A stretch of DNA of 64,000 nucleotides, taken from NCBI GenBank assembly GCA_017411385.1, contig JAFQQF010000024.1, positions 39,403-103,402 of the forward strand, given 5' to 3'. This stretch comes from Ruminococcus sp. GTDB lineage: Bacteria > Bacillota > Clostridia > Oscillospirales > Acutalibacteraceae. The position numbers and the translations under genes were made by a program. Shown here one piece after another: positions 43,023-51,078 of the stretch; within the stretch, counting starts at the first letter, position 1, and every line of letters begins with the position of its first letter. The notes under the pieces are model-generated. The model worked only from the letters and a program-made list of their open reading frames with translations. It did not search any database and had not been told where the DNA came from.

Positions 43023-43053
43023 AAAGCCGACTTCATTAGGAAGTCGGCTTTTT
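43023..43053. terminator. Bidirectional terminator between GT2 and glnN
   Basis: A 12-bp stem (AAAGCCGACTTC/GAAGTCGGCTTT) is followed by TTT on the plus strand. The minus strand reads into A/T-rich sequence. Confidence 0.8.
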
Positions 43054-43071
43054 GCGTGCTGTGGTTGTTTG

Positions 43072-45165
43072 TTACATTGTAAACATAAGTCTGCCGTAAG
43101 AGGGATAAGGCCAGTATTCGGCAGAGGTGAGCTGCTCCATCTCGTCAGAAACTGCGCGGAGCTTTCTCATTACCGTGAGAACCTCGTTACAGTACATACG
43201 GGAAATTGTGAGAGCATCGGCTTTGAGTGAGCGTACTTTATCCTCAGCCTTCTGAAGCTCCTCTGTGTAGCGGTCAAAATCCTGCAGTAGGGAAGAAAGC
43301 TTTTTGATGAGAGCAAGCTCAGCATCAACAGGAATGTCACCGCACACCTGACGCTTGTAGTACACATCCTTGGAAAGGTCACCCACAAAGCGGGACACAG
43401 CAGGGAAAATATCCTTTCTTGCCATATCAAGCATTGTGAGAGCCTCAATGTTGACCGTCTTTGAATAGCTTTCAAGCTGGATTTCGCAGCGTGCACGGAT
43501 TTCGTCGGCATTGAAAATCTTGTGCTTTTCAAAGAGTGCAACGTTCTTTGCATCTGAGTAGTGCTGCATTGCCTCAGGCATTGTGCGAAGATTCATAAGT
43601 CCTCTTGCCTCTGCCTCTGCAATCCACTCCTCGGCGTAGTTGTTGCCGTTGAAGATGATGCGGTGATGGTTTTTGTAAACGTCGCTTACGATAGTGTCGA
43701 TATCCTTGTCAAGGTTTGAGGAGCCTTCAAGAATATCAGAGAAGAGAGAAAGCTGTTCTGCAACAATGGTGTTGAGCATAATGTTGGGGCAAGCAATGTT
43801 GAGAGCGGAGCCCAAGCTTCTGAATTCGAACTTGTTACCTGTGAAGGCAATAGGGGAGGTACGGTTGCGGTCTGTTGTGTCCTTTTTGAACTCGGGCAGA
43901 ACTGTGGCACCCATACCGATTTTAACCTTGGAGGCGGCTGAGTATTCCTCGCCGTATGCCTTTGCGTGGAGCACGTTTTCCAAATCTTCACCAAGGAAGA
44001 TAGACATAATTGCAGGAGGTGCCTCGTGTGCGCCCAGACGGTGGTCGTTGCCTGCAGTTGCAACGGATATTCTCAGCAAATCCTGATACTCGTCAACTGC
44101 TTTTATAAAGGCAGAGAGGAACAGCAGAAACTGTTTGTTTTCAAAAGGCTTCTTGCCGGGCTTTAAGAGGTTTTCGCCTGTGTTTGTTGAAAGTGCCCAG
44201 TTGTTGTGCTTACCTGAGCCGTTAACTCCTTCAAAGGGCTTTTCGTGCAAGAGGCACACAAAGCCGTGGCGCTGAGCTACGTTCTTCATAACTTCCATTG
44301 TGAGCTGGTTGTGGTCGGTGGCAAGGTTGCAGGTTGTGAACACGGGTGCAAGCTCATGCTGACATGGAGCAACCTCGTTGTGCTCTGTTTTTGCATAAAC
44401 GCCAAGCTTCCACAACTCCTCGTCAAGCTCCTCCATAAAAGCGGCAACACGGGGCTTGATGGCACCGAAGTAGTGGTCGTCCATTTCCTGTCCTTTGGGA
44501 GGGCGTGCTCCAAAGAGGGTTCTGCCTGTGTACATCAAATCTCGGCGCTGGATATACATATCCTTGTCAATAAGGAAGTATTCCTGTTCGGCACCAACGG
44601 TAACGTATACGTGGCCCACATCATCTCTGCCGATTGCCTTGAGCAGACGCAGAGATTCTGCAGATATACGCTCCATTGAACGCAGAAGGGGAGTTTTTTT
44701 ATCAAGAACTGCACCTGTGTAGGAGCAGAAAACTGTGGGGATATACAGGGTGTTACCCATTACAAAAGCGTATGATGTAGGATCCCATGCTGTGTAGCCT
44801 CTTGCCTCAAAGGTGGCACGGATACCGCCTGAGGGGAAGGAGGAAGCGTCAGGCTCACCCTTGATAAGCTCTTTACCTGAAAACTCCATCAGAACTCTTC
44901 CGCCGTCAGCGGGAGTGATGAAGCTGTCGTGCTTTTCTGCTGTGATGCCTGTCATAGGCTGGAACCAATGAGTGAAGTGTGTGCATCCAAGGTTCATTGC
45001 CCAATCCTTCATAGCGTTTGCAACCTCGTTGGCAACGGATAAATCTAAGTGGTCGCCGTTTTCGATTGTACGCTTCAAAGCAATGTATACTTCTGCTGAG
45101 AGGCATCTTTTCATTGCTTCATCGTTAAATACCAAAGAACCGAAAAATTCGGGAATTCTTTTCAT
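43072..45165 (-). CDS. glnN: Glutamine synthetase type III
   Basis: It condenses ammonia and glutamate to glutamine using ATP. At 697 residues it is clearly the large GSIII class found in Bacteroidetes and many Clostridia. Typical stretches are DWAMNLGCTHFTHWFQPMTG and EKHDSF near the N-terminus, GGIRATFEARGYTAWDPTS, VGAEQEYFLID (about 205-215), HNEVAPCQHELAP, EKPFEGVNGSGKHNNWAL and a helical C-terminus. ATG at 45165 has GGAGGG 5 nt upstream. The alternative TTG start (45180) overlaps this site. Single gene with its own promoter; no nitrogen regulator is adjacent. Confidence 0.97.
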   Translation of the reverse strand: MKRIPEFFGSLVFNDEAMKRCLSAEVYIALKRTIENGDHLDLSVANEVANAMKDWAMNLGCTHFTHWFQPMTGITAEKHDSFITPADGGRVLMEFSGKELIKGEPDASSFPSGGIRATFEARGYTAWDPTSYAFVMGNTLYIPTVFCSYTGAVLDKKTPLLRSMERISAESLRLLKAIGRDDVGHVYVTVGAEQEYFLIDKDMYIQRRDLMYTGRTLFGARPPKGQEMDDHYFGAIKPRVAAFMEELDEELWKLGVYAKTEHNEVAPCQHELAPVFTTCNLATDHNQLTMEVMKNVAQRHGFVCLLHEKPFEGVNGSGKHNNWALSTNTGENLLKPGKKPFENKQFLLFLSAFIKAVDEYQDLLRISVATAGNDHRLGAHEAPPAIMSIFLGEDLENVLHAKAYGEEYSAASKVKIGMGATVLPEFKKDTTDRNRTSPIAFTGNKFEFRSLGSALNIACPNIMLNTIVAEQLSLFSDILEGSSNLDKDIDTIVSDVYKNHHRIIFNGNNYAEEWIAEAEARGLMNLRTMPEAMQHYSDAKNVALFEKHKIFNADEIRARCEIQLESYSKTVNIEALTMLDMARKDIFPAVSRFVGDLSKDVYYKRQVCGDIPVDAELALIKKLSSLLQDFDRYTEELQKAEDKVRSLKADALTISRMYCNEVLTVMRKLRAVSDEMEQLTSAEYWPYPSYGRLMFTM

Positions 45166-45196
45166 AAAATCCCTCCGCAAATTATTTTACAGACTA

Positions 45197-45225
45197 ACTA
45201 TAACACATTGAAAACCTATGTTCAA
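45197..45225 (-). promoter_or_regulatory. Promoter of glnN
   Basis: On the minus strand, TTGAAC (45225-45220), 17 nt, TATAGT (45202-45197). Confidence 0.75.
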
Positions 45226-45276
45226 TACAAGATTTGCAATGTTCAAAACTTTCAGAATAATTCTTATTTTCCTGTA

Positions 45277-45305
45277 TTGTAATCGGCAAATTTTTGTGAT
45301 AATAT
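45277..45305 (+). promoter_or_regulatory. Promoter of the three-helix membrane protein gene
   Basis: TTGTAA (45277-45282), 17 nt, TAATAT (45300-45305) with extended -10 TG. Confidence 0.6.
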
Positions 45306-45362
45306 ATAATACGATGTAAGGTTGCAGTCCTTGCAATAAACTGCGGTATCGGAGGTTAATGT

Positions 45363-45701
45363 ATGTTAGTTGCATTTATAATATTCTTTGTGGTTTTTGT
45401 TGTTCTTGCTGTGCTCACCTTTATGGGCAAGACGGCATCCTTTGTAACAGGTGGCAAAAAGGATGCAGAGGGTAATCCCATTTACGATGAAAAATCCCTG
45501 AGCAAGTTTCTTGGTGTGATTATGAGCTTGCTTGCTGTGTCAGCACTTTTTGGCTTTTTAGGCTACATAATTAAGGGCGCAACTTGGCTTATTATTGTAG
45601 CTCCGGTTATGTTCATTGCGGTGCTTTTGTTTGCTTTGGTATTTGTTAACACAGGCAACCGCTTTGTGCTCAAAGCAAAAGGCAAAAGATTCAAGAAATA
45701 A
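45363..45701 (+). CDS. Three-helix membrane protein, DUF3784-like
   Basis: This 112-residue protein has three hydrophobic helices (about 2-20, 50-70 and 75-95) and a polar loop (TGGKKDAEGNPIYDEKSLSKF) between the first and second. This layout resembles DUF3784 proteins of Firmicutes, whose function is unknown. The C-terminus is Lys-rich (KAKGKRFKK), so it probably faces the cytoplasm. CGGAGG lies upstream of the ATG. Confidence 0.7.
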   Translation: MLVAFIIFFVVFVVLAVLTFMGKTASFVTGGKKDAEGNPIYDEKSLSKFLGVIMSLLAVSALFGFLGYIIKGATWLIIVAPVMFIAVLLFALVFVNTGNRFVLKAKGKRFKK

Positions 45702-45714
45702 TTAACTGTTTCTG

Positions 45715-45747
45715 TCAGCTTTCTCTTGAAAGGAAGCTGATTTTTTA
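45715..45747 (+). terminator. Terminator after the DUF3784-like gene
   Basis: TCAGCTT/AAGCTGA with extra inner pairing, followed by T6. Confidence 0.85.
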
Positions 45748-45823
45748 TGCTTTTGTGCAAGGTGAACTAAAACAGAGGTGAAATATTGTTGAAAATACAA
45801 ACTGTTAAATTTGCACAAAAGTA

Positions 45824-45852
45824 TTGCACAATCCAAAAAGATATAGTATAAT
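45824..45852 (+). promoter_or_regulatory. Promoter of the repeat-RNA locus
   Basis: TTGCAC (45824-45829), 17 nt, TATAAT (45847-45852). No long ORF follows on either strand until the next terminator. Confidence 0.8.
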
Positions 45853-45918
45853 ATAGTTGACAAAAGGAAAGGTAATAAATCAACTGAATAGATAAGTAAA
45901 GGAAAGGAGGAGATTCCG

Positions 45919-46038
45919 ATGATTGAAAGTTTTAGCTGTCCGGACTGTGCTTTGTCAGTGATAGCAAGTTCGGCAGAAATCAACAGTTTTGCTCGATACA
46001 ACTTCAAAAAGGAATGCTCTTCCGATTTTTGTTTTTAA
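45919..46038 (+). CDS. 39-residue cysteine-containing small ORF
   Basis: An ATG stands 7 nt after AAAGGAGGAG, one of the best ribosome binding sites in the window. The peptide starts MIESFSCPDC and ends ECSSDFCF, with four cysteines (7, 10, 33 and 38), the first two as a CPDC pair. It is the first ORF after a consensus promoter and precedes the repeat array. It matches nothing I know. It may be a small functional peptide, a leader peptide, or a chance ORF in a non-coding RNA. Confidence 0.5.
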   Translation: MIESFSCPDCALSVIASSAEINSFARYNFKKECSSDFCF

Positions 46039-46185
46039 CCGCGACCGGTAAAACAAAAAAGTAAAAGCAGAAAGCATCAAAATAAATCCCCTGCAATCTG
46101 CCTGTAAAAAGCAAACTGAAATCACTGTAAACATATATTCAGAACATACACCGACAGCTCAAAGCTTTCGGAGCATTAACCAAAA

Positions 46186-46560
46186 GGTATAAGCCAATGT
46201 ACAATTAAGATAAAACCAGACTGAAAAATCTGAAAAACGAGGTACGGTCCAATGTACAATTAAGTTGATTTCCGACTTATCTTAAGAAATGCGAGGTACG
46301 GTCCAAAAAGAACGTTAGTTTAATTTTCGAGCCGAATATAAACCAATTTATTAAGAGGTACAGACCAATGTACAATTAAGTTAAAACCTTAAGAATCTAA
46401 GAAACGCGAGGTACAGGCCAACACGCTACTTAACATAATATCGAAACGAACATAAACCTATAACTTATTTATTGAGGTATAGACCAATGTACAGTTAAGA
46501 TTTTACTCGGCAAATTTTAAGAAACGCGAGGTACGGGCCAACAAAGACTTTAATTGAATT
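46186..46560 (+). repeat. Alternating degenerate repeat array, probable structured RNA
   Basis: Seven units start with GGTAYRGRCCAA-like sequence at 46186, 46241, 46295, 46357, 46410, 46476 and 46530. Type A units (1, 2, 4, 6) continue ATGTACARTTAAG, then a variable stem-loop, and units 2, 4 and 6 end AAGAAAYGCGA. Type B units (3, 5, 7) lack the ATGTAC and share a CGAANATAAACC-like part. From unit 2 the order is A-B-A-B-A-B with a dimer period of 116-119 nt. The units are similar but not identical, unlike CRISPR repeats. Confidence 0.75.
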
Positions 46561-46570
46561 AACAGAACAA

Positions 46571-46608
46571 TAACCTCCCGCAGAGTTTTGCGGGAGGTTA
46601 ATTTTTTA
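46571..46608 (+). terminator. Strong terminator of the repeat-RNA locus
   Basis: TAACCTCCCGC/GCGGGAGGTTA, 11 bp, followed by ATTTTTTA. It stops just before the 3' end of the convergent uracil-DNA glycosylase gene. Confidence 0.9.
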
Positions 46609-46616
46609 GGCGGGGT

Positions 46617-47198
46617 TTAATTGTTCTCGTATGTGTGCTCGCAGATTTCTTCAATTTTATCTCTGAGTGTGAGAAAATCTTGGAAAGCCTCGGGCTTGCG
46701 TCTGGGGTCGCGAAGTATGGCGGCAGGGTGGAGCATGGGCATCATCAGCACGCCGTTTTTCTCAAAGAACTGTCCGTGCTCCTTGGTGATTTTGATGTCC
46801 TCTTTGATGAGTCTTGCGGCGGCAATTCTGCCAAGGCAGACTATAATCTTGGGCTTCATCAGAAGCACCTGATTTCTCAGCCAATCAAGGCAACAGGCAA
46901 CCTCCTCGGGTTTGGGGTCGCGGTTTTTGGGAGGTCTGCACTTGACCATATTTGCTATGTATATATTTTTGTTTCTGTCAAGGTCAACCGCCAAGAGCAT
47001 TTTGTCCAGAAGCTGACCTGCTCTGCCCACAAAGGGCTGTGCAAGCAAATCTTCGTTTTCTCCCGGTCCTTCACCGATAAACATAACTTCCGCATTCTTT
47101 GAGCCTGTGCCGAAAACTACGTTTGTTCGCTCCTTACAAAGCTCACATTTGTTGCAACATAGGCATTCCTCTTGCAGTTCGTCCCAAGTCTGAAACAT
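46617..47198 (-). CDS. Uracil-DNA glycosylase, family 4
   Basis: This 193-residue enzyme removes uracil from DNA, starting base-excision repair. Family 4 features are an N-terminal Fe-S cysteine pair (CNKCELC, about 15-21), the water-activating motif GEGPGENED (about 42-50), QPFVGRAGQLLDKML and the C-terminal MLHPAAILRDP (about 154-164). Further cysteines for the 4Fe-4S cluster lie near residue 87 (KCRPP) and 102-103. AAAGGAG lies about 11 nt before the ATG. Confidence 0.92.
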   Translation of the reverse strand: MFQTWDELQEECLCCNKCELCKERTNVVFGTGSKNAEVMFIGEGPGENEDLLAQPFVGRAGQLLDKMLLAVDLDRNKNIYIANMVKCRPPKNRDPKPEEVACCLDWLRNQVLLMKPKIIVCLGRIAAARLIKEDIKITKEHGQFFEKNGVLMMPMLHPAAILRDPRRKPEAFQDFLTLRDKIEEICEHTYENN

Positions 47199-47260
47199 AC
47201 ACGTTCAGCTCCTTTATCTGTATTTTTTTATAAAAACTCTTTCAATAAAATATAAAACAG

Positions 47261-47289
47261 TTGAAATTTACGTGTTTTGGGTGTAAAAT
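47261..47289 (+). promoter_or_regulatory. Promoter of the pduL-like gene
   Basis: TTGAAA (47261-47266), 17 nt, TAAAAT (47284-47289). Confidence 0.7.
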
Positions 47290-47325
47290 GAAATAGTAAA
47301 TTTTAGAAGATAGGTGGTAAACATT

Positions 47326-47895
47326 ATGAAAATTATGGTAGAAACTTCTGCACGCCATATCCACATCACACAGGAAACTCTTGAGGCTCTGTTTGGTGAG
47401 GGGGCAACTCTTACCAATAAAAAGGACCTTTCTCAGCCCGGTCAGTTTGCTTGTGCAGAGAAGGTTACAGTAGTAGGCCCCAAGGGTGAGCTTACAATGT
47501 CCGTTCTCGGTCCTGTTCGCCCTGCAAATCAGGCAGAGGTTGCTTTTACCGATGCAAGAAAGCTCGGTATTGTTCCTCCCGTGCGTGAGTCAGGCGACGT
47601 TAAGGGTGCTCCCGGCTGTATCCTCAGAGGACCCAAGGGTGAGGTTGAGGTTGAAGACTGCGTAATCGTTGCAAAGCGTCACATTCACCTTACACCTGAA
47701 GCAGCTGCAGAGTTCGGTGTTGAGGACAAGCAGATTGTTTCCGTTAAGGTAGGCGAAGCAGGCAACCGCGAAACCATTTTCAGCGATGTTGTTGTAAGAG
47801 TTAGTGACAAGTTCTTCCCTGCAATGCACATCGACACAGACGAGTCAAATGCTGCAGGTCTTTCCGGCACAGTTGACGGCGAGATTATTCTTTAA
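47326..47895 (+). CDS. pduL: PduL-family phosphotransacylase
   Basis: This 189-residue enzyme exchanges CoA and phosphate on acyl groups. The two zinc-binding His motifs TSARHIHITQ (near the N-terminus) and VAKRHIHLTP (about 120-129) mark the two beta-barrel halves. Nothing of a propanediol or ethanolamine microcompartment is near, and no encapsulation peptide is visible, so it is probably a general phosphotransacetylase working with an acetate kinase encoded elsewhere. ATG at 47326 has AGGTGG upstream. Confidence 0.92.
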   Translation: MKIMVETSARHIHITQETLEALFGEGATLTNKKDLSQPGQFACAEKVTVVGPKGELTMSVLGPVRPANQAEVAFTDARKLGIVPPVRESGDVKGAPGCILRGPKGEVEVEDCVIVAKRHIHLTPEAAAEFGVEDKQIVSVKVGEAGNRETIFSDVVVRVSDKFFPAMHIDTDESNAAGLSGTVDGEIIL

Positions 47896-47912
47896 TCAAC
47901 AGTATATTTTTA

Positions 47913-47943
47913 GGAGCAGTACATCAGTACTGCTCCTTTTTTT
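47913..47943 (+). terminator. Terminator of the pduL-like gene
   Basis: GGAGCAGTAC/GTACTGCTCC, 10 bp, followed by T7. Confidence 0.9.
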
Positions 47944-47946
47944 ATC

Positions 47947-47997
47947 CCTTCGTCTTTGCCTTTGGCAAAGCCACCTCCCTTTAGGCAAGGGAGGCAA
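47947..47997. repeat. Half copy of the MITE-like element, copy 6
   Basis: CTTCGTC, a TTTGCC-TTT-GGCAAA hairpin and the end hairpin CCTCCCTTTAGGCAAGGGAG. It lies between the pduL terminator and the GH31 stop codon. Confidence 0.7.
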
Positions 47998-48017
47998 ATG
48001 GCGAGTTGTACTTTGCG

Positions 48018-50009
48018 TTACTTTTTGAGAAGCTTTAAGTTGTCGGGATTTGAGAAATCAAAGCCTGTGCCGTCATCGGCATAAAGCAGATATTCGCTAC
48101 CTGTACCGATAAGCTCAAGGTCGTTTGTGTTAAGCTCGTTAGTACTCTCTGCAGCTTTGCACAGAGGAATACACTTGTCCTTGCGGATGAAGAACACAAC
48201 CTCGTTTTCAGGAATTACTACAAAGTGGTGTCCCTTTTCCATTTCGGTGAGAGTGAGGTTTCCGCCTGCCATTCTGACGGCTGTCATATCTTCAGGCAGG
48301 TATACATATCTGCCCACAGCGTTCTGCGTGTAAACAGGAGCAATCATAAGCTCGTTGCCAAGGAAAAGCTGGTCTTCTGTGTGTCTTGCAATTTCATCCT
48401 CGGGGAATTCAAAGGCAAGAGGCTTAAAGTACATATCTGAGTTTAAAGCTGCCTTCATATATTCGCTGTAAAGGTAGGGGATAAGACGGTATCTCAAATC
48501 AATAATGTGCTTGAAGTCCTCAGGATTCTCAAAACGGTAGCACTCCTGATACCTTGTTCCAAGTGCTGAGTGGTTACGCATCAAAGGAGTGAAGATGCCA
48601 AGGGACAGCCAACGAAGAAGCAAGTCGCGGCTGCACTCACATCCGAAGCCGCCAAGGTCTGCACCAACATAGAGAAAACCGCACATATTAAGTCCGGGGA
48701 GAACCCTCAGCTCTGCCAAGATGTGTGACCACCATGAATGGTTGTCGCCTGTCCAGATACCGCTGTAGCGGTGCATACCGATGTAGGATGCACGGGAGAA
48801 CAGCAGAAAACGCTTATCCGGCTCAGCTTCTTTGAGCCCTTCGGCGGCACTGCGTGTCATATTGTAGCCGTAAAGGTTGTGCACATCCTTGTGGCAGTAT
48901 CTGCCGCAAGGTGTGTTGTGATAAAATCCGCTGTAATCCTCTTCGCAGTTCTGTCTGCTTCCAAGGTAGCCTTGAAGCTCTCTGAAATCATCAATGGTAA
49001 ACTCATCCTTGCTTGCCTTTTCGCGAACCATCTGTGCAGTTTTGTCAACAGAATTCTGAGAGAAGAAGATAGCAGGCTCGTTCATATCGTTCCAGAAGCC
49101 TTCCATTCCCATATCGGTGAGGATTTTGTACTTTGCGCCGAACCAGCGTCTTGCCTCGGGGTTGAGAAAATCGGGGAAGTGAGTCATACCCGGCCATACG
49201 CAAGCTTCAAAGGGCTTTCCGTTTTTGTCGGTGCAGAAGAAGCCTTTTTCAACGCCTTCTTCGTATACATCGTAGCCTTCTTCAATCTTAACGCCTGCAT
49301 CAATAATAGGCACAAGGCGGATGCCCTCTGCCTTCATTTCCTTTGCAAAGCCCTCAAGGTCTGAGAAGTTTTTTTCGTCGATAGTGAAATCCTTGTATCT
49401 CTCCATATAGTCGATGTCAAGGTAAACTGCATCAAGAGGGATGTGAAGCTCGCGGTGGCGTCTTACAACCTCACGGATTTCATCCTTTGAAAGGTAACTC
49501 CATCTGCACTGGGTGTAGCCGAATGCCCACATAGGAGGCACATAGCTCATACCGATTGCTTTACGGAACTGTCTTATAATATCATAAACAGTACTGCCGT
49601 CTATGATGTATACATACATATTAGTGTTGTCGGATGTTATAAGGAGTTCGTCTGCCTTTGTAAAGGCTACATCAAAGGTAACTGTAGAGGGACAGTCGAA
49701 AAATGCACCGAATACCCTGTCTTTCTGCTCCACAACGATAAAGTTGTGAGCACCGTAAAGTGAGCGTGTTGCTTCGGTGTGGTTGGGGTCATCAGCACAG
49801 AAGGTGCTGTAGGTGTAACCGCGCTTGTTAATGCCTCGCACACTTTCGCCCAGACCGTAAACAGCATCGCTTTTTTTGAGATTCAGAGTAAACTTAATTC
49901 CCTTTGCCGTGTCACAGGTAAAATAAGGAACAGCCCCCTGCTCTGTGGGGATTTCTGCAATTACGGCTTCGGTTTCAAAAGGTTTGCCGAATATAAATTT
50001 TTTAATCAT
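48018..50009 (-). CDS. Glycoside hydrolase family 31 alpha-glucosidase
   Basis: This 663-residue retaining hydrolase has the GH31 layout: an N-terminal beta-sandwich, a TIM barrel from about residue 150 and C-terminal beta domains. Signature stretches are YVPPMWAFGYTQCRWSY, DAVYLDIDYMERYKDF, the nucleophile Asp in GFWNDMNEPAIF (about 310-320) and the acid/base Asp in IWTGDNHSWW (about 419-428). No signal peptide, so it acts in the cytoplasm, probably on imported malto- or isomalto-oligosaccharides. GAGGTTGTA lies before the ATG. The divergent neighbour is a DegV gene. Confidence 0.95.
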   Translation of the reverse strand: MIKKFIFGKPFETEAVIAEIPTEQGAVPYFTCDTAKGIKFTLNLKKSDAVYGLGESVRGINKRGYTYSTFCADDPNHTEATRSLYGAHNFIVVEQKDRVFGAFFDCPSTVTFDVAFTKADELLITSDNTNMYVYIIDGSTVYDIIRQFRKAIGMSYVPPMWAFGYTQCRWSYLSKDEIREVVRRHRELHIPLDAVYLDIDYMERYKDFTIDEKNFSDLEGFAKEMKAEGIRLVPIIDAGVKIEEGYDVYEEGVEKGFFCTDKNGKPFEACVWPGMTHFPDFLNPEARRWFGAKYKILTDMGMEGFWNDMNEPAIFFSQNSVDKTAQMVREKASKDEFTIDDFRELQGYLGSRQNCEEDYSGFYHNTPCGRYCHKDVHNLYGYNMTRSAAEGLKEAEPDKRFLLFSRASYIGMHRYSGIWTGDNHSWWSHILAELRVLPGLNMCGFLYVGADLGGFGCECSRDLLLRWLSLGIFTPLMRNHSALGTRYQECYRFENPEDFKHIIDLRYRLIPYLYSEYMKAALNSDMYFKPLAFEFPEDEIARHTEDQLFLGNELMIAPVYTQNAVGRYVYLPEDMTAVRMAGGNLTLTEMEKGHHFVVIPENEVVFFIRKDKCIPLCKAAESTNELNTNDLELIGTGSEYLLYADDGTGFDFSNPDNLKLLKK

Positions 50010-50148
50010 AAAATTACAACCTCGCTTGATAAATACTTGATTTGTTCATAAATTTACGATATAATTATTATTATCAAAAAGTATATCATAAAAACCTATG
50101 ATTTACAACCGTGATTCTTTGATTTTTAACAGAAAAGGAGATAGGATA

Positions 50149-51009
50149 ATGGATAATAAAGTAATGCTTTTTGCAGACAGCTCAATCGACCTTACAAAGG
50201 AGCTTTGTGAGAGATATAGCATCCATACAGTTCCCATTCACGTTATTCTCGAGGAGAAAACCTACGAGGACGGTGTGGACATCACAACCGAGGAGATTTT
50301 CGAGCATTATTATAAAACCAAGGAGCTTCCCAAGACTGCGGCAATCAACGTAAACGACATTGTCACAGCTTTGAAGCCTTATGTTGATGACGGTTATGAA
50401 ATTGTATACATAAGCCTCGGCTCTGCACTTTCTTCAAGCTACCGCAACAGCTGTCTTGCTGCTGAGGAGCTTGACGGCAAGGTTTATCCTGTGGACTCCT
50501 GTTCACTGAGCACAGGTGCAGGTCTGCTTGCTATTGAGGCTGCTGAGCGTATCGCTAAGGGTATGCCTGCAAAGCGGGTAGCCGAGGAGGTTACAGCACT
50601 CAATCAGAATAACCACGCAAGCTTTGTTCTGGATACTCTGGAGTTTCTGCGTGCAGGCGGCCGTTGTTCTGCATTGGCTGCATTCGGTGCAAACCTTCTG
50701 GGACTCAAGCCCAGCATCAAGGTTTTCAATGACCAGCAGGGTGCTATGGGTGTTGGCAAGAAATACCGCGGTAAGTATGACAAGGTAGTTATGGAGTATG
50801 TTGATGATACCTTGGCTCAGTTTGATAACATAAAAACAGACCGTGCTTTCGTTACATACTCTTCTATGAGCGACGGTATCGAGGAAAAGGTTCTGGAGTA
50901 TGTTAAGTCAAAGGGCATTTTTAAGGAAGTGTTCCTTACCCGTGCAAGCGGTACAATCTCCAGCCATTGCGGTCCTAACACCTTAGGTGTGCTCTTTATG
51001 ACAGAGTAA
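50149..51009 (+). CDS. DegV family fatty-acid-binding protein
   Basis: This 286-residue protein starts with MLFADSSIDLTKELCERYSIHTVPI and carries YISLGSALSSSYRN, SLSTGAGLLAIEAAE, LEFLRAGGRCS and ASGTISSHCGPNTLGVLF, as in DegV/FakB proteins. These bind a fatty acid; FakB-type members present it to the kinase FakA. No fakA-like gene is in the window. ATG at 50149 has AAAGGAG 8 nt upstream, and an in-frame ATG at 50098 lacks a site. Confidence 0.92.
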   Translation: MDNKVMLFADSSIDLTKELCERYSIHTVPIHVILEEKTYEDGVDITTEEIFEHYYKTKELPKTAAINVNDIVTALKPYVDDGYEIVYISLGSALSSSYRNSCLAAEELDGKVYPVDSCSLSTGAGLLAIEAAERIAKGMPAKRVAEEVTALNQNNHASFVLDTLEFLRAGGRCSALAAFGANLLGLKPSIKVFNDQQGAMGVGKKYRGKYDKVVMEYVDDTLAQFDNIKTDRAFVTYSSMSDGIEEKVLEYVKSKGIFKEVFLTRASGTISSHCGPNTLGVLFMTE

Positions 51010-51027
51010 TATTAACCACAATATGAA

Positions 51028-51066
51028 AAACAGCCTTTCCGTTTTTTTGGAAAGGCTGTTTTTGTT
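51028..51066. terminator. Bidirectional terminator, degV and zinc-binding lipoprotein
   Basis: AAACAGCCTTTCC/GGAAAGGCTGTTT, 13 bp, followed by TTGTTTTTT on the plus strand and TTTTCAT on the minus strand. Confidence 0.85.
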
Positions 51067-51078
51067 TTTTGTATCGTT

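Larger units (their letters stand above)
45859..46608 (+). ncRNA. Candidate 750-nt transcript carrying sORF and repeat array
   Basis: The stretch between the promoter at 45824 and the terminator at 46571 holds no long ORF. It contains AGTTGA...TCAACT pairing near the 5' end, the 39-codon ORF, an ACCG-cgac-CGGT hairpin after it, and the A/B repeat units. A-unit stems keep pairing while changing sequence, which suggests selection on RNA structure. I cannot match it to a known RNA class. Confidence 0.55.

Noticed and set aside
46186-46560. CRISPR array
   Set aside because: The units are degenerate, alternate between two types and have unequal spacing (53-66 nt); there are no identical direct repeats, unique spacers or cas genes.
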